This document shows positions 34,723-43,304 of a stretch of 64,000 nucleotides of DNA, one piece after another. Both the position numbers and the translations under genes were made by a program. Each line of letters starts with the position of its first letter. The stretch's first letter is position 1. Source of the stretch: Syntrophales bacterium (GTDB taxonomy: Bacteria > Desulfobacterota > Syntrophia > Syntrophales > PHBD01). The stretch is taken from positions 372,001-436,000 of the forward strand of contig DAOSEM010000002.1 in the NCBI GenBank assembly GCA_035363115.1. Direction: 5' to 3'. The notes below the pieces were generated by a model. The model saw nothing but the letters and a program-made list of their open reading frames with translations, was not told where the DNA came from and searched no databases.

Positions 34723-35196
34723 ATGAAACGGCTCAAGAAAGGGGACAAGGCCCCCGCGTTCGAGTTGAAGGATGAGAACGGCAACCCCGTCGGGCTGTCG
34801 GATTTCCGGGGCCGGAAGCTCCTGGTGTTTTTCTACCCGAAGGCCGGCACCTCGGGGTGAGCCAGGCAGGTCCGGACCGTGCTGGAGGCACGGCGGGAGC
34901 TGGAGAGGCGGGGCGTGGCCGTCCTGGGAATCAGCCGGGACGCAACGGCGGCACAGAAGAAATTCAGCGAGAGAGAAGAGCTGGATTACCCCCTCCTGTC
35001 GGACCCGGACGCGGTGGTTGCGGCCGCCTGGGGTGTCTGGGGAGAAAAGACGATGTACGGGAAGAAGGGGATGGGAATCACCCGCTCGGCCTTCCTGGTC
35101 GATGAAGAGGGGAGGATTCTCGGCGCCTGGTACGGGGTGAAACCGGAGGATACCGCATCCAGGGTCTTGGAAATGCTTGGAGCGGAAGGATTGTAA
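34723..35196 (+). CDS. selenocysteine-containing peroxiredoxin (Bcp-like), UGA-interrupted
   Basis: A 157-residue thioredoxin-fold peroxidase with an in-frame TGA at 34858-34860 (residue 46). The frame continues without another stop to 35196, and both halves make one Bcp-type protein. Before the TGA: PAFELKDENGNPVGLSDF...VFFYPKAGTSG; after it: LLSDPDAVVAAAWGVWGEK...RSAFLVDEEG. Bcp has PK..T.GC at this spot, so TGA replaces the peroxidatic Cys and is best read as selenocysteine. No other Cys exists in the protein. A hairpin lies 1 base after the codon (34862-34885). AGGGAGG precedes the ATG. It follows the ABC exporter genes. Confidence 0.88.
34862..34885 (+). promoter_or_regulatory. candidate bacterial SECIS hairpin
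   Basis: Directly downstream of the UGA codon, CCAG pairs with CTGG, then CA with TG, then GGT with ACC around a CCGG loop, with single-base bulges. Position and size fit a bacterial SECIS that recruits SelB. Loop identity differs between species, so this is a structural proposal. Confidence 0.5.
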
Positions 35197-35226
35197 GGGC
35201 TTCCGGCAAAGGCAGGAGCGACGGTT

Positions 35227-35703
35227 TCAGGGCCGGTATCCCAAGTCGGCAGGAAGGTCTGGCTGCTTCGCCGCCTCCTGTGCCAGGCGGTCGCACCGCT
35301 CGTTCTCCTCGTTCCCGGCATGTCCGCGGACCCACTGAAAGCGGACGCGGTGCCTCTCGCACAACTCCAGGAGTCTCTCCCAGAGGTCCGCATTCTGGGC
35401 CTTTTCCCGCTGGCTTCGCATCCACCCGCTTTCTTTCCAGCGCTTCGCCCAGCCCTTGTCGATGCCGTTGAAGACATACTGCGAGTCGGTAACAAGGACG
35501 GCTTCGCAGGGCTTCTTCAGGGCCTCCAGGCCCCGGATGGCCGCCTGGAGCTCCATGCGGTTGTTCGTCGTCAGGCGGTAGCCGCCGGAAAGCTCCTTTC
35601 GGTGCGGGCCGGAGAGCAATACCACGGCCCAGCCACCCGGCCCGGGATTTCCCAGGCAGGCTCCGTCGGTGAAGATGGTGACGCTGTTTAGGTCCGGGAC
35701 CAT
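35227..35703 (-). CDS. rnhA: ribonuclease HI
   Basis: A 158-residue enzyme that cleaves RNA in RNA-DNA hybrids. The catalytic acids are present: D in TIFTDGACLGNPGPGGW, E in NNRMELQAA, D in LVTDSQYV and D in NERCDRLA, with the substrate His in WVRGHAG. Start 35703 (MVPDLNSV) is chosen from GGAAAGG five bases upstream. Confidence 0.96.
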   Translation of the reverse strand: MVPDLNSVTIFTDGACLGNPGPGGWAVVLLSGPHRKELSGGYRLTTNNRMELQAAIRGLEALKKPCEAVLVTDSQYVFNGIDKGWAKRWKESGWMRSQREKAQNADLWERLLELCERHRVRFQWVRGHAGNEENERCDRLAQEAAKQPDLPADLGYRP

Positions 35704-36027
35704 GAATGCCTTTCCATTTCGAAGTGGGCGCATCTTAGGGCACAGGCCGGGAAGGAGTCAAGTCGATCGGAAGATTCATTGACAGAGTGGATGATCGTGG
35801 AAGGATGAGAGGCGGGATATTGATAAATATTCGATATGTTTATGATTGCAGACATATTCGTTGACACGGGAGCCCGATCTGCTTTAGGAGCAGCCCCGAA
35901 AGGCCGTTGCCGCCCGCTGCGGGCTGCGGGAGCAGAGGATCCGGGGAATGCCGGTGGAACCGGAAGACAGGGGCAGCGTGCCGTCCAGCCGAAAAAAGGA
36001 ACAATACATTGCAGGAGGTGGGTCTGC

Positions 36028-36228
36028 ATGATCAAAAAGTCGATTTTAAAAGGGGAAATGGACAGGAGAATCATCGAGCAGAAGCTGCGCAACGGCGATG
36101 TTACCGAGGAGGAGCTTGCGAAGGCCCTGGCGCAGCTTCCGGACGCGGCGGAGAAGGCCGATTATGTGAAGATTCGCCGGGACGAAAAGAGAAAGCCCGG
36201 CGGCGGTACGATTTCGCATGCTGATTGA
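36028..36228 (+). CDS. small hypothetical protein upstream of tatD
   Basis: A 66-residue, charged, mostly helical protein not recognised as a family. AGGAGGTG at 36013-36020 is ideally placed for this ATG, although an internal ATG at 36058 (AAAAGGGG upstream) is possible. Its 3' end overlaps tatD by 11 bases, which strongly supports translation and co-expression. The 35704-36027 gap upstream shows no gene. Confidence 0.7.
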   Translation: MIKKSILKGEMDRRIIEQKLRNGDVTEEELAKALAQLPDAAEKADYVKIRRDEKRKPGGGTISHAD

Positions 36229-36982
36229 TTCGCACGCCCATCTCGAGATGCGGGATTTCGATCCCGACCGCGAGGAAGTCCTACGCCGCGCCGTGGAGAG
36301 CGGCGTCACCGCCATGGTCACGGTGGGTACGAATTTGCGGGACTGCCGGAAGGCCGCAGCCATCGCCGCGAAGTTTCCGGAGGTCTATGCCGCCATCGGA
36401 ATCCACCCTCACGACGTGAAAGGCATTCACGACGAGATGTACCGCGAGCTGCGGAGGCTGGCCGCGGAGCCGAAGGTGGTCGCCTACGGGGAGATCGGCC
36501 TCGATTTCTTCCGGAACCGCTCCCCCCGGGAGGTCCAGATCCGCCGCTTCGCCGAGCAGCTCGATCTGGCGGCGGACCTGGATCTGCCGGTGATCATCCA
36601 TGACCGGGACGCCCACCCGGAAACGATGAAGGCCCTCCTTTCCTGGAAGGGGCGGAAGCCCGTCATCATCCACTGCTTTTCCGGCGACGCGGCCATGGCC
36701 GAGGAGTGCGTCCGCCGGGGATATTACATCTCCATCGCCGGTCCGGTAACCTACCCGAAGAACGACAAGCTGGCCGAGGTGGTCCGGCGAACCCCCCTGA
36801 AGCGGCTCCTCGTCGAGACGGACTGCCCCTACCTGACGCCGCAGGCGTATCGGGGCAAGCGCAACGAGCCTGCCCATGTCCTTTTCACGGCCCGCAGGGT
36901 GGCCGAGATCCGGGGGCTTTCCCTGGAGGAGGTGGCGGAAGCGACCTCGGGGAACGCGAGAAACGTTTTCAACATTCCGTAA
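36218..36982 (+). CDS. TatD family metal-dependent hydrolase
   Basis: A 254-residue TIM-barrel deoxyribonuclease-type hydrolase. The metal ligands are visible: HAH near residues 6-8, E in YGEIGLDF, H in IIHDRD, H in IIHCFSG, and D in LVETDCPYL. TatD enzymes act on 3' DNA/RNA ends or D-aminoacyl-tRNA. It overlaps the 66-residue gene upstream. Confidence 0.95.
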   Translation: MLIDSHAHLEMRDFDPDREEVLRRAVESGVTAMVTVGTNLRDCRKAAAIAAKFPEVYAAIGIHPHDVKGIHDEMYRELRRLAAEPKVVAYGEIGLDFFRNRSPREVQIRRFAEQLDLAADLDLPVIIHDRDAHPETMKALLSWKGRKPVIIHCFSGDAAMAEECVRRGYYISIAGPVTYPKNDKLAEVVRRTPLKRLLVETDCPYLTPQAYRGKRNEPAHVLFTARRVAEIRGLSLEEVAEATSGNARNVFNIP

Positions 36983-37038
36983 CTGCTTCGAAACCCGGTT
37001 GCTTTTTCCGGGAAAGGGGGATAAGGGGCAAAGAAGAC

Positions 37039-37112
37039 ATACGGGGGTGCCGCGGAGGCTGAGAGAATACCCTTTGAACCTGACCTGGATCATGCCAGCG
37101 TAGGGAGCGGAG
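37039..37112 (+). promoter_or_regulatory. TPP riboswitch (THI element)
   Basis: The conserved core is visible: GGGGGTGC, GGCTGAGA, ACCCTTTGAACCTGA, CTGGATCATGCCAGCGTAGGGAG. It precedes thiN-thiD-thiC, so thiamine pyrophosphate should shut the operon off. The terminator at 37127-37170 is the likely expression platform. Confidence 0.95.
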
Positions 37113-37126
37113 ATAGGACGAACGGA

Positions 37127-37170
37127 AGGGGCCATATCCCGCGGAACAGGGGATGGCCCCTGTTGTTTTT
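37127..37170 (+). terminator. riboswitch-controlled terminator
   Basis: AGGGGCCATATCCC pairs with GGGGATGGCCCCT and is followed by GTTGTTTTT. It lies between the TPP aptamer and thiN and fits a transcription-attenuation expression platform. Confidence 0.85.
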
Positions 37171-37201
37171 CTGCGGGGGACGGCTTTTCAGGGCGGTGAG
37201 C

Positions 37202-37873
37202 ATGAGGCGGATCGTTTTCATCCTGGCGGGGGGACCGCTGCAGGATCCGGAGTTCCTGCGGGAGCGGGTCGATTCGATCCGTCCCGTGGCGATCCTCTGC
37301 GCCGACGGCGGGGCGAGCCATGCCCGGAAGCTGGGCCTGGTTCCCAAGGCCATCATCGGCGACATGGACTCCCTGGACGACGAAACGGCACGCTTCTTCT
37401 CCACACGGGGGTGCCGGCTCCTCCGGCATCCACCGGAGAAGGACGAGACGGACACGGAGTTGGCGCTGACGGAGGCCCTGGGGATGAATCCCGACGCTGT
37501 CTGGATCTTCGGCGCCCTGGGACGGAGGCTGGACCACACCCTGGCCAACCTGTCGCTTCTGGCCTGCGATGCCGCCCGGGGAGTGGACGTCCGCCTGTTG
37601 GATCCGTCCTGTGAGGCCTTTCTTGTCCGGGACATGAGAATTCTGGAGGGGGAGCCGGGCCAAACGGTGTCCGTCTTTCCCCTGGGAGAGGCCGCGGAGG
37701 GGATCGACCTGGAAGGATTCGAATATCCCCTGGCCGGGGCGGAGATGAGGGCCGGAAAGCCATACGGAGTCAGCAACCGGCTGATCGCTTCCCGGGGATC
37801 GATCCGGGTCCGCCGGGGTGCACTGCTGGTCATCCGTTATTTCAGGGCGGGGGAATTCCCCGCGGGAGATTGA
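37202..37873 (+). CDS. thiN: thiamine pyrophosphokinase
   Basis: A 223-residue kinase converting thiamine to TPP. Family motifs are CADGGASHARKLG, IIGDMDSLDD, DETDTELAL and GALGRRLDHTLANL; the C-terminal domain ends with SNRL...GALLVI. The start at 37202 (MRRIVFILAGG) follows GGGCGGTGAGC. It is the first gene under the TPP riboswitch. Confidence 0.93.
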   Translation: MRRIVFILAGGPLQDPEFLRERVDSIRPVAILCADGGASHARKLGLVPKAIIGDMDSLDDETARFFSTRGCRLLRHPPEKDETDTELALTEALGMNPDAVWIFGALGRRLDHTLANLSLLACDAARGVDVRLLDPSCEAFLVRDMRILEGEPGQTVSVFPLGEAAEGIDLEGFEYPLAGAEMRAGKPYGVSNRLIASRGSIRVRRGALLVIRYFRAGEFPAGD

Positions 37874-37877
37874 GAAC

Positions 37878-38705
37878 ATGGGCATCAAGCGCGTATTGAC
37901 GATCGCCGGCTCCGACTCCGGGGGCGGCGCGGGGATACAGGCGGACCTGAAGACGATCACGGTCCTGGGAGGCTTCGGGATGAGCGTCGTCACCGCCCTG
38001 ACGGCCCAGAACACACGGGGCGTCTGGGGAATCCACAAGGTGCCGGCGTCCTTCGTGGCCGCCCAGTTCGACGCCGTGGCGGGCGACATCGGGGTGGATG
38101 CCGCCAAGACGGGGATGATCGCGTCGCGGTCGATCATCCGCATCGTGGCGGCGAAGATCAAGGAATACGGCATCGTGAACCTGGTCGTGGACCCGGTCAT
38201 GGTCGCCAAGGGCGGGGCCTCCCTGATGGAGAAGGCCGCCCGGAACGCCCTGGTGGACGAACTGATCCCCCTGGCCCGGGTGATCACGCCCAACATTCCC
38301 GAGGCGGAGGTCCTGACGGGCATGGAAATAAGGGGAACGGACGACATGAAACGGGCCGCCGAGGCCATCGCGCGCATGGGCGCCCGGAGCGTGGTCGTCA
38401 AGGGCGGCCACCTGGAGGGCGATGCCGTGGACCTGCTTTACGAGAACGGCAGATGCCGCCTGTTCCGAAGCCCGCGGCTCCGGACGACCGACACACACGG
38501 CACCGGCTGCACGTTTTCCGCCGCACTGGCCGTCGGGCTGGCGAAGGGGCAATCCGTGGGAAAGGCCGTGTCCGGGGCCAAGCACTATGTAACATCGGCG
38601 ATTCGCCATTCCCTCCGCATCGGAGGCGGCAACGGCCCCACGAACCACCTGGCGCCGCTGATGGAGGAGTTGGACGCAAAGAAGAAACGGGGAGCACGAT
38701 CATGA
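37878..38705 (+). CDS. thiD: HMP / HMP-phosphate kinase
   Basis: A 275-residue ribokinase-fold enzyme that phosphorylates hydroxymethylpyrimidine twice. The motif RVLTIAGSDSGGGAGIQADLK opens the protein, and the C-terminal TDTHGTGCTFSAAL holds the catalytic Asp and anion hole. It starts 4 bases after thiN and its stop overlaps the thiC start (ATGA). Confidence 0.95.
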   Translation: MGIKRVLTIAGSDSGGGAGIQADLKTITVLGGFGMSVVTALTAQNTRGVWGIHKVPASFVAAQFDAVAGDIGVDAAKTGMIASRSIIRIVAAKIKEYGIVNLVVDPVMVAKGGASLMEKAARNALVDELIPLARVITPNIPEAEVLTGMEIRGTDDMKRAAEAIARMGARSVVVKGGHLEGDAVDLLYENGRCRLFRSPRLRTTDTHGTGCTFSAALAVGLAKGQSVGKAVSGAKHYVTSAIRHSLRIGGGNGPTNHLAPLMEELDAKKKRGARS

Positions 38706-39997
38706 CACAGCTGGAAGCCGCCCGAAGCGGAAAAATTACGGAAGAGATGAAGATCTGCGCGGAAGTGGAGGGGATCGATCCCGAAGCGCTGCGACGGGGC
38801 GTGGAAGAGGGGACGATCGTGGTGGTGCGAAACGCCCTCCACAAGGGAATCAAGCCCCTGGCCATCGGCAGGGGACTGCGGACGAAGATCAACGCCAACA
38901 TCGGCACGTCGAAAGACCGGGCCGACGTTGCGGAGGAGCTGGAAAAGGTCCGGATCTGCGTGGAGGCCGGGGCGGACACGATCATGGACCTCTCCACCGG
39001 CGGAGACATCCGGGCCATTCGGAAGGCCATTCTGGAGGCGTCTCCTCTGGCCATCGGCACCGTTCCCGTCTACCAGGCCGCCGCCCGGATGCTGGACCAG
39101 GGGAAGTCCTTCGTGGACATGACGGGGGAGGACCTCTTTGCCGCCATCGAGGAGAACGGCCGGGACGGGGTCGATTTCATCACCGTCCACTGCGGCGTCA
39201 CACGAAAGAGCGTCGCGTCCGTGGAAGCGCAGGGCCGGGTTCTCGGTATCGTAAGCCGGGGAGGGTCGCTGACGGCCCACTGGATGGAGATGAACGGCCG
39301 GGAAAATCCTCTCTTCGAGCACTATGACCGGCTCATTGAGATTGCGAGAAGCTGTGACATGGTGTTCAGCCTCGGCGACGGCCTTCGGCCGGGCTGCCTC
39401 GCCGACGCGACGGATCGGGGACAGATCCAGGAGCTGGTCCTCCTGGGAGAACTGGCGAAGCGGGCCCGCGAGAAGGGCGTACAGGTCATGATCGAGGGGC
39501 CGGGCCACGTCCCGATTCAGGACATCGTGGCGAACATCCAGCTCCAGAAGCGGCTCTGCAACGGTGCGCCCTTCTATGTGCTGGGTCCGTTGCCGACGGA
39601 CATTGCGCCGGGCTACGACCACCTGACGTCGGCCATCGGCGGGGCCATCGCCGGCGCCGCGGGGGCGGACTTCCTCTGCTACGTCACGCCCTCCGAGCAC
39701 CTGCGGCTCCCGACTCTCGAGGACGTCCGGGAGGGAATCATGGCCTCCCGCATCGCCGCCCACATCGCGGACCTCGCCAAGGGGTTCCCCGGCTCCTGGG
39801 AGCGGGACCGGGCCATGGCGCAATACCGCAGGGAATTGAACTGGGAAGGACAGATCGCCGTGTCCATCGACCCTGCAAAGAGCAGGGCCATGCTGGAAAC
39901 GAGCCGGAGCGCCGACGAGGAAGGCTGCACCATGTGCGGCGAGTTCTGCGCCGTCCGGATGGGCAGGGCGGGGAAAATCCGAGGGGGGAAAACATGA
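38702..39997 (+). CDS. thiC: phosphomethylpyrimidine synthase, short anaerobic type
   Basis: A 431-residue radical SAM enzyme making HMP-P from aminoimidazole ribotide. The C-terminal cluster motif reads CTMCGEFC (Cx2Cx3C), the spacing of the shorter ThiC group of anaerobes, versus Cx2Cx4C in proteobacterial aerobes (recalled). The core motifs INANIGTS, MDLSTGGD, ITVHCGV, GGSLTAHW, EGPGHVPI and GPLPTDIAPGYDH are present. A ThiC paralogue for benzimidazole (BzaF) is possible, but the TPP riboswitch and thiN/thiD partners favour ThiC. Confidence 0.95.
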   Translation: MTQLEAARSGKITEEMKICAEVEGIDPEALRRGVEEGTIVVVRNALHKGIKPLAIGRGLRTKINANIGTSKDRADVAEELEKVRICVEAGADTIMDLSTGGDIRAIRKAILEASPLAIGTVPVYQAAARMLDQGKSFVDMTGEDLFAAIEENGRDGVDFITVHCGVTRKSVASVEAQGRVLGIVSRGGSLTAHWMEMNGRENPLFEHYDRLIEIARSCDMVFSLGDGLRPGCLADATDRGQIQELVLLGELAKRAREKGVQVMIEGPGHVPIQDIVANIQLQKRLCNGAPFYVLGPLPTDIAPGYDHLTSAIGGAIAGAAGADFLCYVTPSEHLRLPTLEDVREGIMASRIAAHIADLAKGFPGSWERDRAMAQYRRELNWEGQIAVSIDPAKSRAMLETSRSADEEGCTMCGEFCAVRMGRAGKIRGGKT

Positions 39998-40209
39998 AAG
40001 AAGGGGCTCTCTGGCTCATCATCGCCGGCATGATCTTTACCGTGTCGATTCTCATCTTTGCATCGGCCGAGTCTTTCATGGACGTGCTCCTGGGGGTTGT
40101 GCCGCTGGTTCTTGTGGTCGTCTTTGGAGTGTCATACTGGATCGGCCGCAGGCGCCGCCTGCAGGGAGGGAATCCCCTGTCGGAAGACCTGCCGGACACG
40201 GATGAGTGA
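39994..40209 (+). CDS. small membrane protein
   Basis: A 71-residue protein with two hydrophobic segments (about 5-24 and 28-50) and an RRRR cytoplasmic-side signal. No family recognised. It overlaps the thiC stop by 4 bases and overlaps the cca start by 8 bases, so it is embedded in the operon. A thiamine-precursor transport role cannot be claimed from the sequence. Confidence 0.75.
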   Translation: MKEGALWLIIAGMIFTVSILIFASAESFMDVLLGVVPLVLVVVFGVSYWIGRRRRLQGGNPLSEDLPDTDE

Positions 40210-41575
40210 AGAGCCCCGGGAGGAAAAGACAAGGTTGAGGACGGTCGCGCTGTCCATCGTCAGGCGGCTGGCGGCGGCGGGTCATGAGGCCTTTTTCGTG
40301 GGCGGCTGCGTCCGCGACGTCCTCCTCGGTACGGAGCCGGAAGACATTGACATCGTCACGTCCGCCACGCCGGAAGAGGTGCAGGCCCTTTTCCCGCGGA
40401 CAGTCCCCCTGGGGGCCCGGTTCGGCGTTGTCATGGTGGTGGAGGAAGGCCTGCCGTTCGAAGTGGCCACCTACCGCACCGAGGGAGGGTACCGGGACGG
40501 CAGGAGACCCTCCCGTGTCCGGTTCGCCGGTGCGCAGGAGGACGTGCTGCGGCGCGACTTCACCGTGAACGGCCTTCTTTTGGACCCGGAAACGGGCCAT
40601 GTCACGGATTATGTCGGAGGCCTGGAGGACCTGCACAACCGGGTCATCCGCACGATTGGAGACCCCGAGGCCCGCTTCGCAGAGGATCACCTCCGGATGC
40701 TCCGGGCGATCCGATTTGCCGCCGTTCTCGATTTTTCCATTGATCCCCCGACCTTTGCCGCCGTCCGGGCGGGAGCCGACGCGATCCGTCGGATCAGCAG
40801 CGAGCGGGTCCGGGAGGAGTTGACGAAAATCCTGGTCAGCCGTGGTGCCCGCCGGGGGATGGAGCTGCTGGCGGACTCCGGGCTCCTGGCGCGGATCCTG
40901 CCGGAGGTGAGCGCCCTTGCCGGTGTGTCCCAGCCGCCCCTCTTTCACCCGGAGGGGGATGTCTGGGTCCATGTGCTCAATATGCTGGAACGGCTTCCCA
41001 TAGGTGAAAACGGCAGGGCCGACGAGCGGCTGGCATGGGCCGTGGTTCTGCACGATGTCGGGAAGGCGGTCACGCGGACGGAGGACGGGCGGGGAATTCA
41101 CTTCTACGGGCACGTCCGGGAGGGGATGAGGCTGGCCGAGGACATCCTGCGGCGGCTCCGGTTTTCAAACCAGGACATCGGAACGATCCTGGACCTGATC
41201 CGGCACCACATGCATTTCATGTCCGTGGGCGAGATGAGGCCCGGTACGCTCAAGCGCTTTCTTAGGCTCCCGGATTTTCCGCTTCACCTCGAGCTGCACC
41301 GGCTCGATTGCCTTGGGAGCCACGGCATGCTCGACACGTTTGACTTCTGTCGGGAGAAGCTGGTCGAACTGAGCAGGGAGGACCTCCACCCGGCGCGGCT
41401 GATCGACGGCGAGGACCTGATTCGAATGGGATTTACGCCGGGCCCCCTGTTCCGCGAAATCCTGACTGCGGTCGAGGACGCCCAGTTGGGCGGAGAGATT
41501 GGCGATGCCGGCCAGGCCCGCAGATGGATCCTGGAGCGGTACGGGGAGCGGCGGAATGAAGACCGCCGGACGTAG
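40202..41575 (+). CDS. cca: tRNA CCA-adding nucleotidyltransferase / poly(A) polymerase family
   Basis: A 457-residue class II nucleotidyltransferase. GGCVRDVLLG, DIDIVT, RRDFTVNGL and ERVREELTKIL mark the head and neck; an HD-like domain follows (WAVVLHDVGKA). The tRNA 3' ends at 41830-41832, 41914-41916 and 60792-60794 already carry encoded CCA, so the enzyme may chiefly repair. A poly(A) polymerase paralogue cannot be excluded. It overlaps the small membrane protein gene. Confidence 0.9.
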   Translation: MSEEPREEKTRLRTVALSIVRRLAAAGHEAFFVGGCVRDVLLGTEPEDIDIVTSATPEEVQALFPRTVPLGARFGVVMVVEEGLPFEVATYRTEGGYRDGRRPSRVRFAGAQEDVLRRDFTVNGLLLDPETGHVTDYVGGLEDLHNRVIRTIGDPEARFAEDHLRMLRAIRFAAVLDFSIDPPTFAAVRAGADAIRRISSERVREELTKILVSRGARRGMELLADSGLLARILPEVSALAGVSQPPLFHPEGDVWVHVLNMLERLPIGENGRADERLAWAVVLHDVGKAVTRTEDGRGIHFYGHVREGMRLAEDILRRLRFSNQDIGTILDLIRHHMHFMSVGEMRPGTLKRFLRLPDFPLHLELHRLDCLGSHGMLDTFDFCREKLVELSREDLHPARLIDGEDLIRMGFTPGPLFREILTAVEDAQLGGEIGDAGQARRWILERYGERRNEDRRT

Positions 41576-41709
41576 GCGGTTTCAGGCTCAGCGAGGGTCC
41601 GATGGGCCACTTTTCGCCGGATGCCGGCCGGTCGTATTCGGTGCTGTTGTCGAAGGGCTCTGTTGCTTGCCCATGGCCCGTTCGAGCGGTTTTTCGGGAT
41701 GATTTTTTA

Positions 41710-41737
41710 TTGACAAAGACTTTTTATCTGTTATAGT
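41710..41737 (+). promoter_or_regulatory. promoter of the tRNA-Gly/tRNA-Cys operon
   Basis: TTGACA (41710-41715) and TATAGT (41732-41737) are separated by 16 bases, 20 bases before tRNA-Gly. Confidence 0.75.
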
Positions 41738-41757
41738 CCGGCACCACCAAAACAAGA

Positions 41758-41832
41758 GCGGGCGTAACTCAGTGGTAGAGTGCTACCTTGCCAAGGTAGA
41801 CGTCGACGGTTCAAATCCGTTCGCCCGCTCCA
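41758..41832 (+). tRNA. tRNA-Gly (GCC)
   Basis: Acceptor arms GCGGGCG and CGCCCGC, D-loop with AGTGGTAGAG, anticodon loop TTGCCAA giving GCC, T-arm GGTTCAAATCC, and an encoded 3' CCA. Confidence 0.97.
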
Positions 41833-41841
41833 GTCATTTCT

Positions 41842-41916
41842 GGCGGCATAGCCAAGTGGCAAGGCAGCGGTCTGCAAAACCGTTATTCACCGGTTCGAAT
41901 CCGGTTGCCGCCTCCA
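41842..41916 (+). tRNA. tRNA-Cys (GCA)
   Basis: Acceptor arms GGCGGCA and TGCCGCC, anticodon loop CTGCAAA giving GCA, T-arm GGTTCGAATCC, and an encoded CCA. It lies nine bases after tRNA-Gly and its 3' end borders an integrase remnant, making it the probable attachment site of a genomic island. Confidence 0.97.
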
Positions 41917-41926
41917 TAATAAGATC

Positions 41927-41961
41927 GAGGGGTTACGCATGATTTCGTAACCCTCTTTTTT
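41927..41961 (+). terminator. intrinsic terminator of the tRNA operon
   Basis: GAGGGGTTACG pairs with CGTAACCCTC around CATGATTT and is followed by TTTTTT. Confidence 0.8.
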
Positions 41962-42085
41962 CGTCTGGTTGCGTGTTGGTTGCGTGTTCGACGCAACCAG
42001 TCAAATCCTCCCCCTGAGAATCCAGTTCGTCGATATTTCTCCTGCTCTCACTCGGCATCCACTTGTAGTAAGTCCGGTAGGTTTT
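41933..42085 (-). pseudogene. C-terminal remnant of a tyrosine recombinase (phage/island integrase)
   Basis: About 50 codons resemble the tail of site-specific integrases: YYKWMPSESRRNIDELD (compare the usual YGKWMP...VDELD) followed by a polar tail ending at a stop beside tRNA-Cys. The catalytic core is missing upstream; the preceding 180 bases to the IclR gene are AT-rich and hold nothing recognisable. It marks the tRNA-proximal end of a decayed integrated element. Identification rests on a short match, so it is tentative. Confidence 0.6.
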
Positions 42086-42264
42086 GAATTGGACAAACCT
42101 TATGTGGGTAGTCGAAGGAAACTTCCATATTGTCTGTCGAGACATACGTTCCGTATATCAGAACTCAAAATCCAGCATACGGAACAATTTCTTGACTTTG
42201 ATTTTCCACAAGGTAACAATTCATTCAAAAATATGGAACGATCCCTCCTGGCGGCTCTATCGGC

Positions 42265-43071
42265 ATGAAAAAAGCATCCGTAAAATTGAAGACTCCGTCG
42301 AATTCCGAGAATAAATACCGAGTCACCTCTCTTGATAAAGCACTTTTAATTCTTGAGCTTCTGATCGATCAGGGGCGTGATCTCTCCATAACGGAAATCT
42401 GCCAAAAACTCGGCATGGTGAAAGGGACGGTCCATCGAGTCCTCAGCACCCTGGTAGCGCGAAAATTCGTCCAGCAGAACGGCATGACCAAAATGTATGG
42501 CCTCGGCGTCCGGACGCTGGAAATTGGAATTGACTCTAAAAGGGAACGATTTCTTCGCATCGCAATGGCTCCCTTCCTGATGGAGCTCTATGAAGCTTGC
42601 GAGGAAACAGTGAATGCGGCCGTTTGGGAATATAACGCGATCCGCTACATCTACCGGCTGGAATGTGAAGCGCTGCTGCGGATATCGATAACAGCTGGTG
42701 CAAGGTTTCCGGGCTACTGCTGTGCAACGGGCAAGATATTGTTGTCATACTTCAGCAATGAAGACATTCGGCAAATCTACAGCCGGAGTACATCTTTTAA
42801 AAAACTCACAAAAAATACAATCATATCCGTTGATGAATTGATTCAGGAAATTGAAAAAGTCCGGGTCAGGAAAATTGCCGTCGATGATGAAGAAGCCTTG
42901 GTGGGGGTTTACTGCGTTGCCGCACCTGTATTGAACTCCAAGGGAGAATGTGTGGCGGCCATCAGTATTTCGGCTCCAAAAAACCGGGTAACCACCAAAC
43001 GGAGCGAAATGCTTGCGAAGCTGGTATCGAAAACAGCCCAGAAAATTTCACATTCATTGAGCGATCTGTAA
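42265..43071 (+). CDS. IclR family transcriptional regulator
   Basis: A 268-residue regulator. The N-terminal winged helix (about 20-80, LDKALLILELL...LSITEICQKLGMVKGTVHRVLSTL) is followed by the IclR effector domain (about 95-265), with GARFPGYCCATGKILLSYF and the VDDEEALVGVYCVAAPV motif. Base composition is AT-richer than the flanking core genes. It heads the island block, and probable targets are the downstream secreted protein, flavocytochrome and CoA-transferase genes (inference). Ligand unknown. Confidence 0.93.
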   Translation: MKKASVKLKTPSNSENKYRVTSLDKALLILELLIDQGRDLSITEICQKLGMVKGTVHRVLSTLVARKFVQQNGMTKMYGLGVRTLEIGIDSKRERFLRIAMAPFLMELYEACEETVNAAVWEYNAIRYIYRLECEALLRISITAGARFPGYCCATGKILLSYFSNEDIRQIYSRSTSFKKLTKNTIISVDELIQEIEKVRVRKIAVDDEEALVGVYCVAAPVLNSKGECVAAISISAPKNRVTTKRSEMLAKLVSKTAQKISHSLSDL

Positions 43072-43304
43072 ACAAAATGAATATGATGCAGGTTCCGGGA
43101 AATATGCTCATGCTCAGTATTGGTTTCATGGAAAAAAGCAGTCAGGGCGATGGTATCGCTTCCAGGATTGTAACCAATGTCTGGCCAGGATATCATGTGA
43201 AGAGGCACAACGGATCGTGCATCATAGAGATCTGTTTATCGGCTTTTAGGAAGTCCGGAGCATAATCTAAAACAACATGAATCGAACAGCGAAGGGAGGA
43301 ACAC

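Noticed and set aside
34858..34860. TGA as a nonsense mutation making a pseudogene
   Set aside because: The TGA sits exactly at the peroxidatic Cys position, the downstream frame is intact and a SECIS-like hairpin follows, so Sec insertion explains it better.
36281..38401. A 706-codon minus-strand frame across tatD, the riboswitch, thiN and thiD
   Set aside because: It lies antisense to clearly homologous genes and the TPP riboswitch; GC-rich codon structure of the real genes opens the opposite strand.
38702..39997. ThiC paralogue for benzimidazole synthesis (BzaF)
   Set aside because: Its place under a TPP riboswitch with thiN and thiD favours thiamine synthesis.
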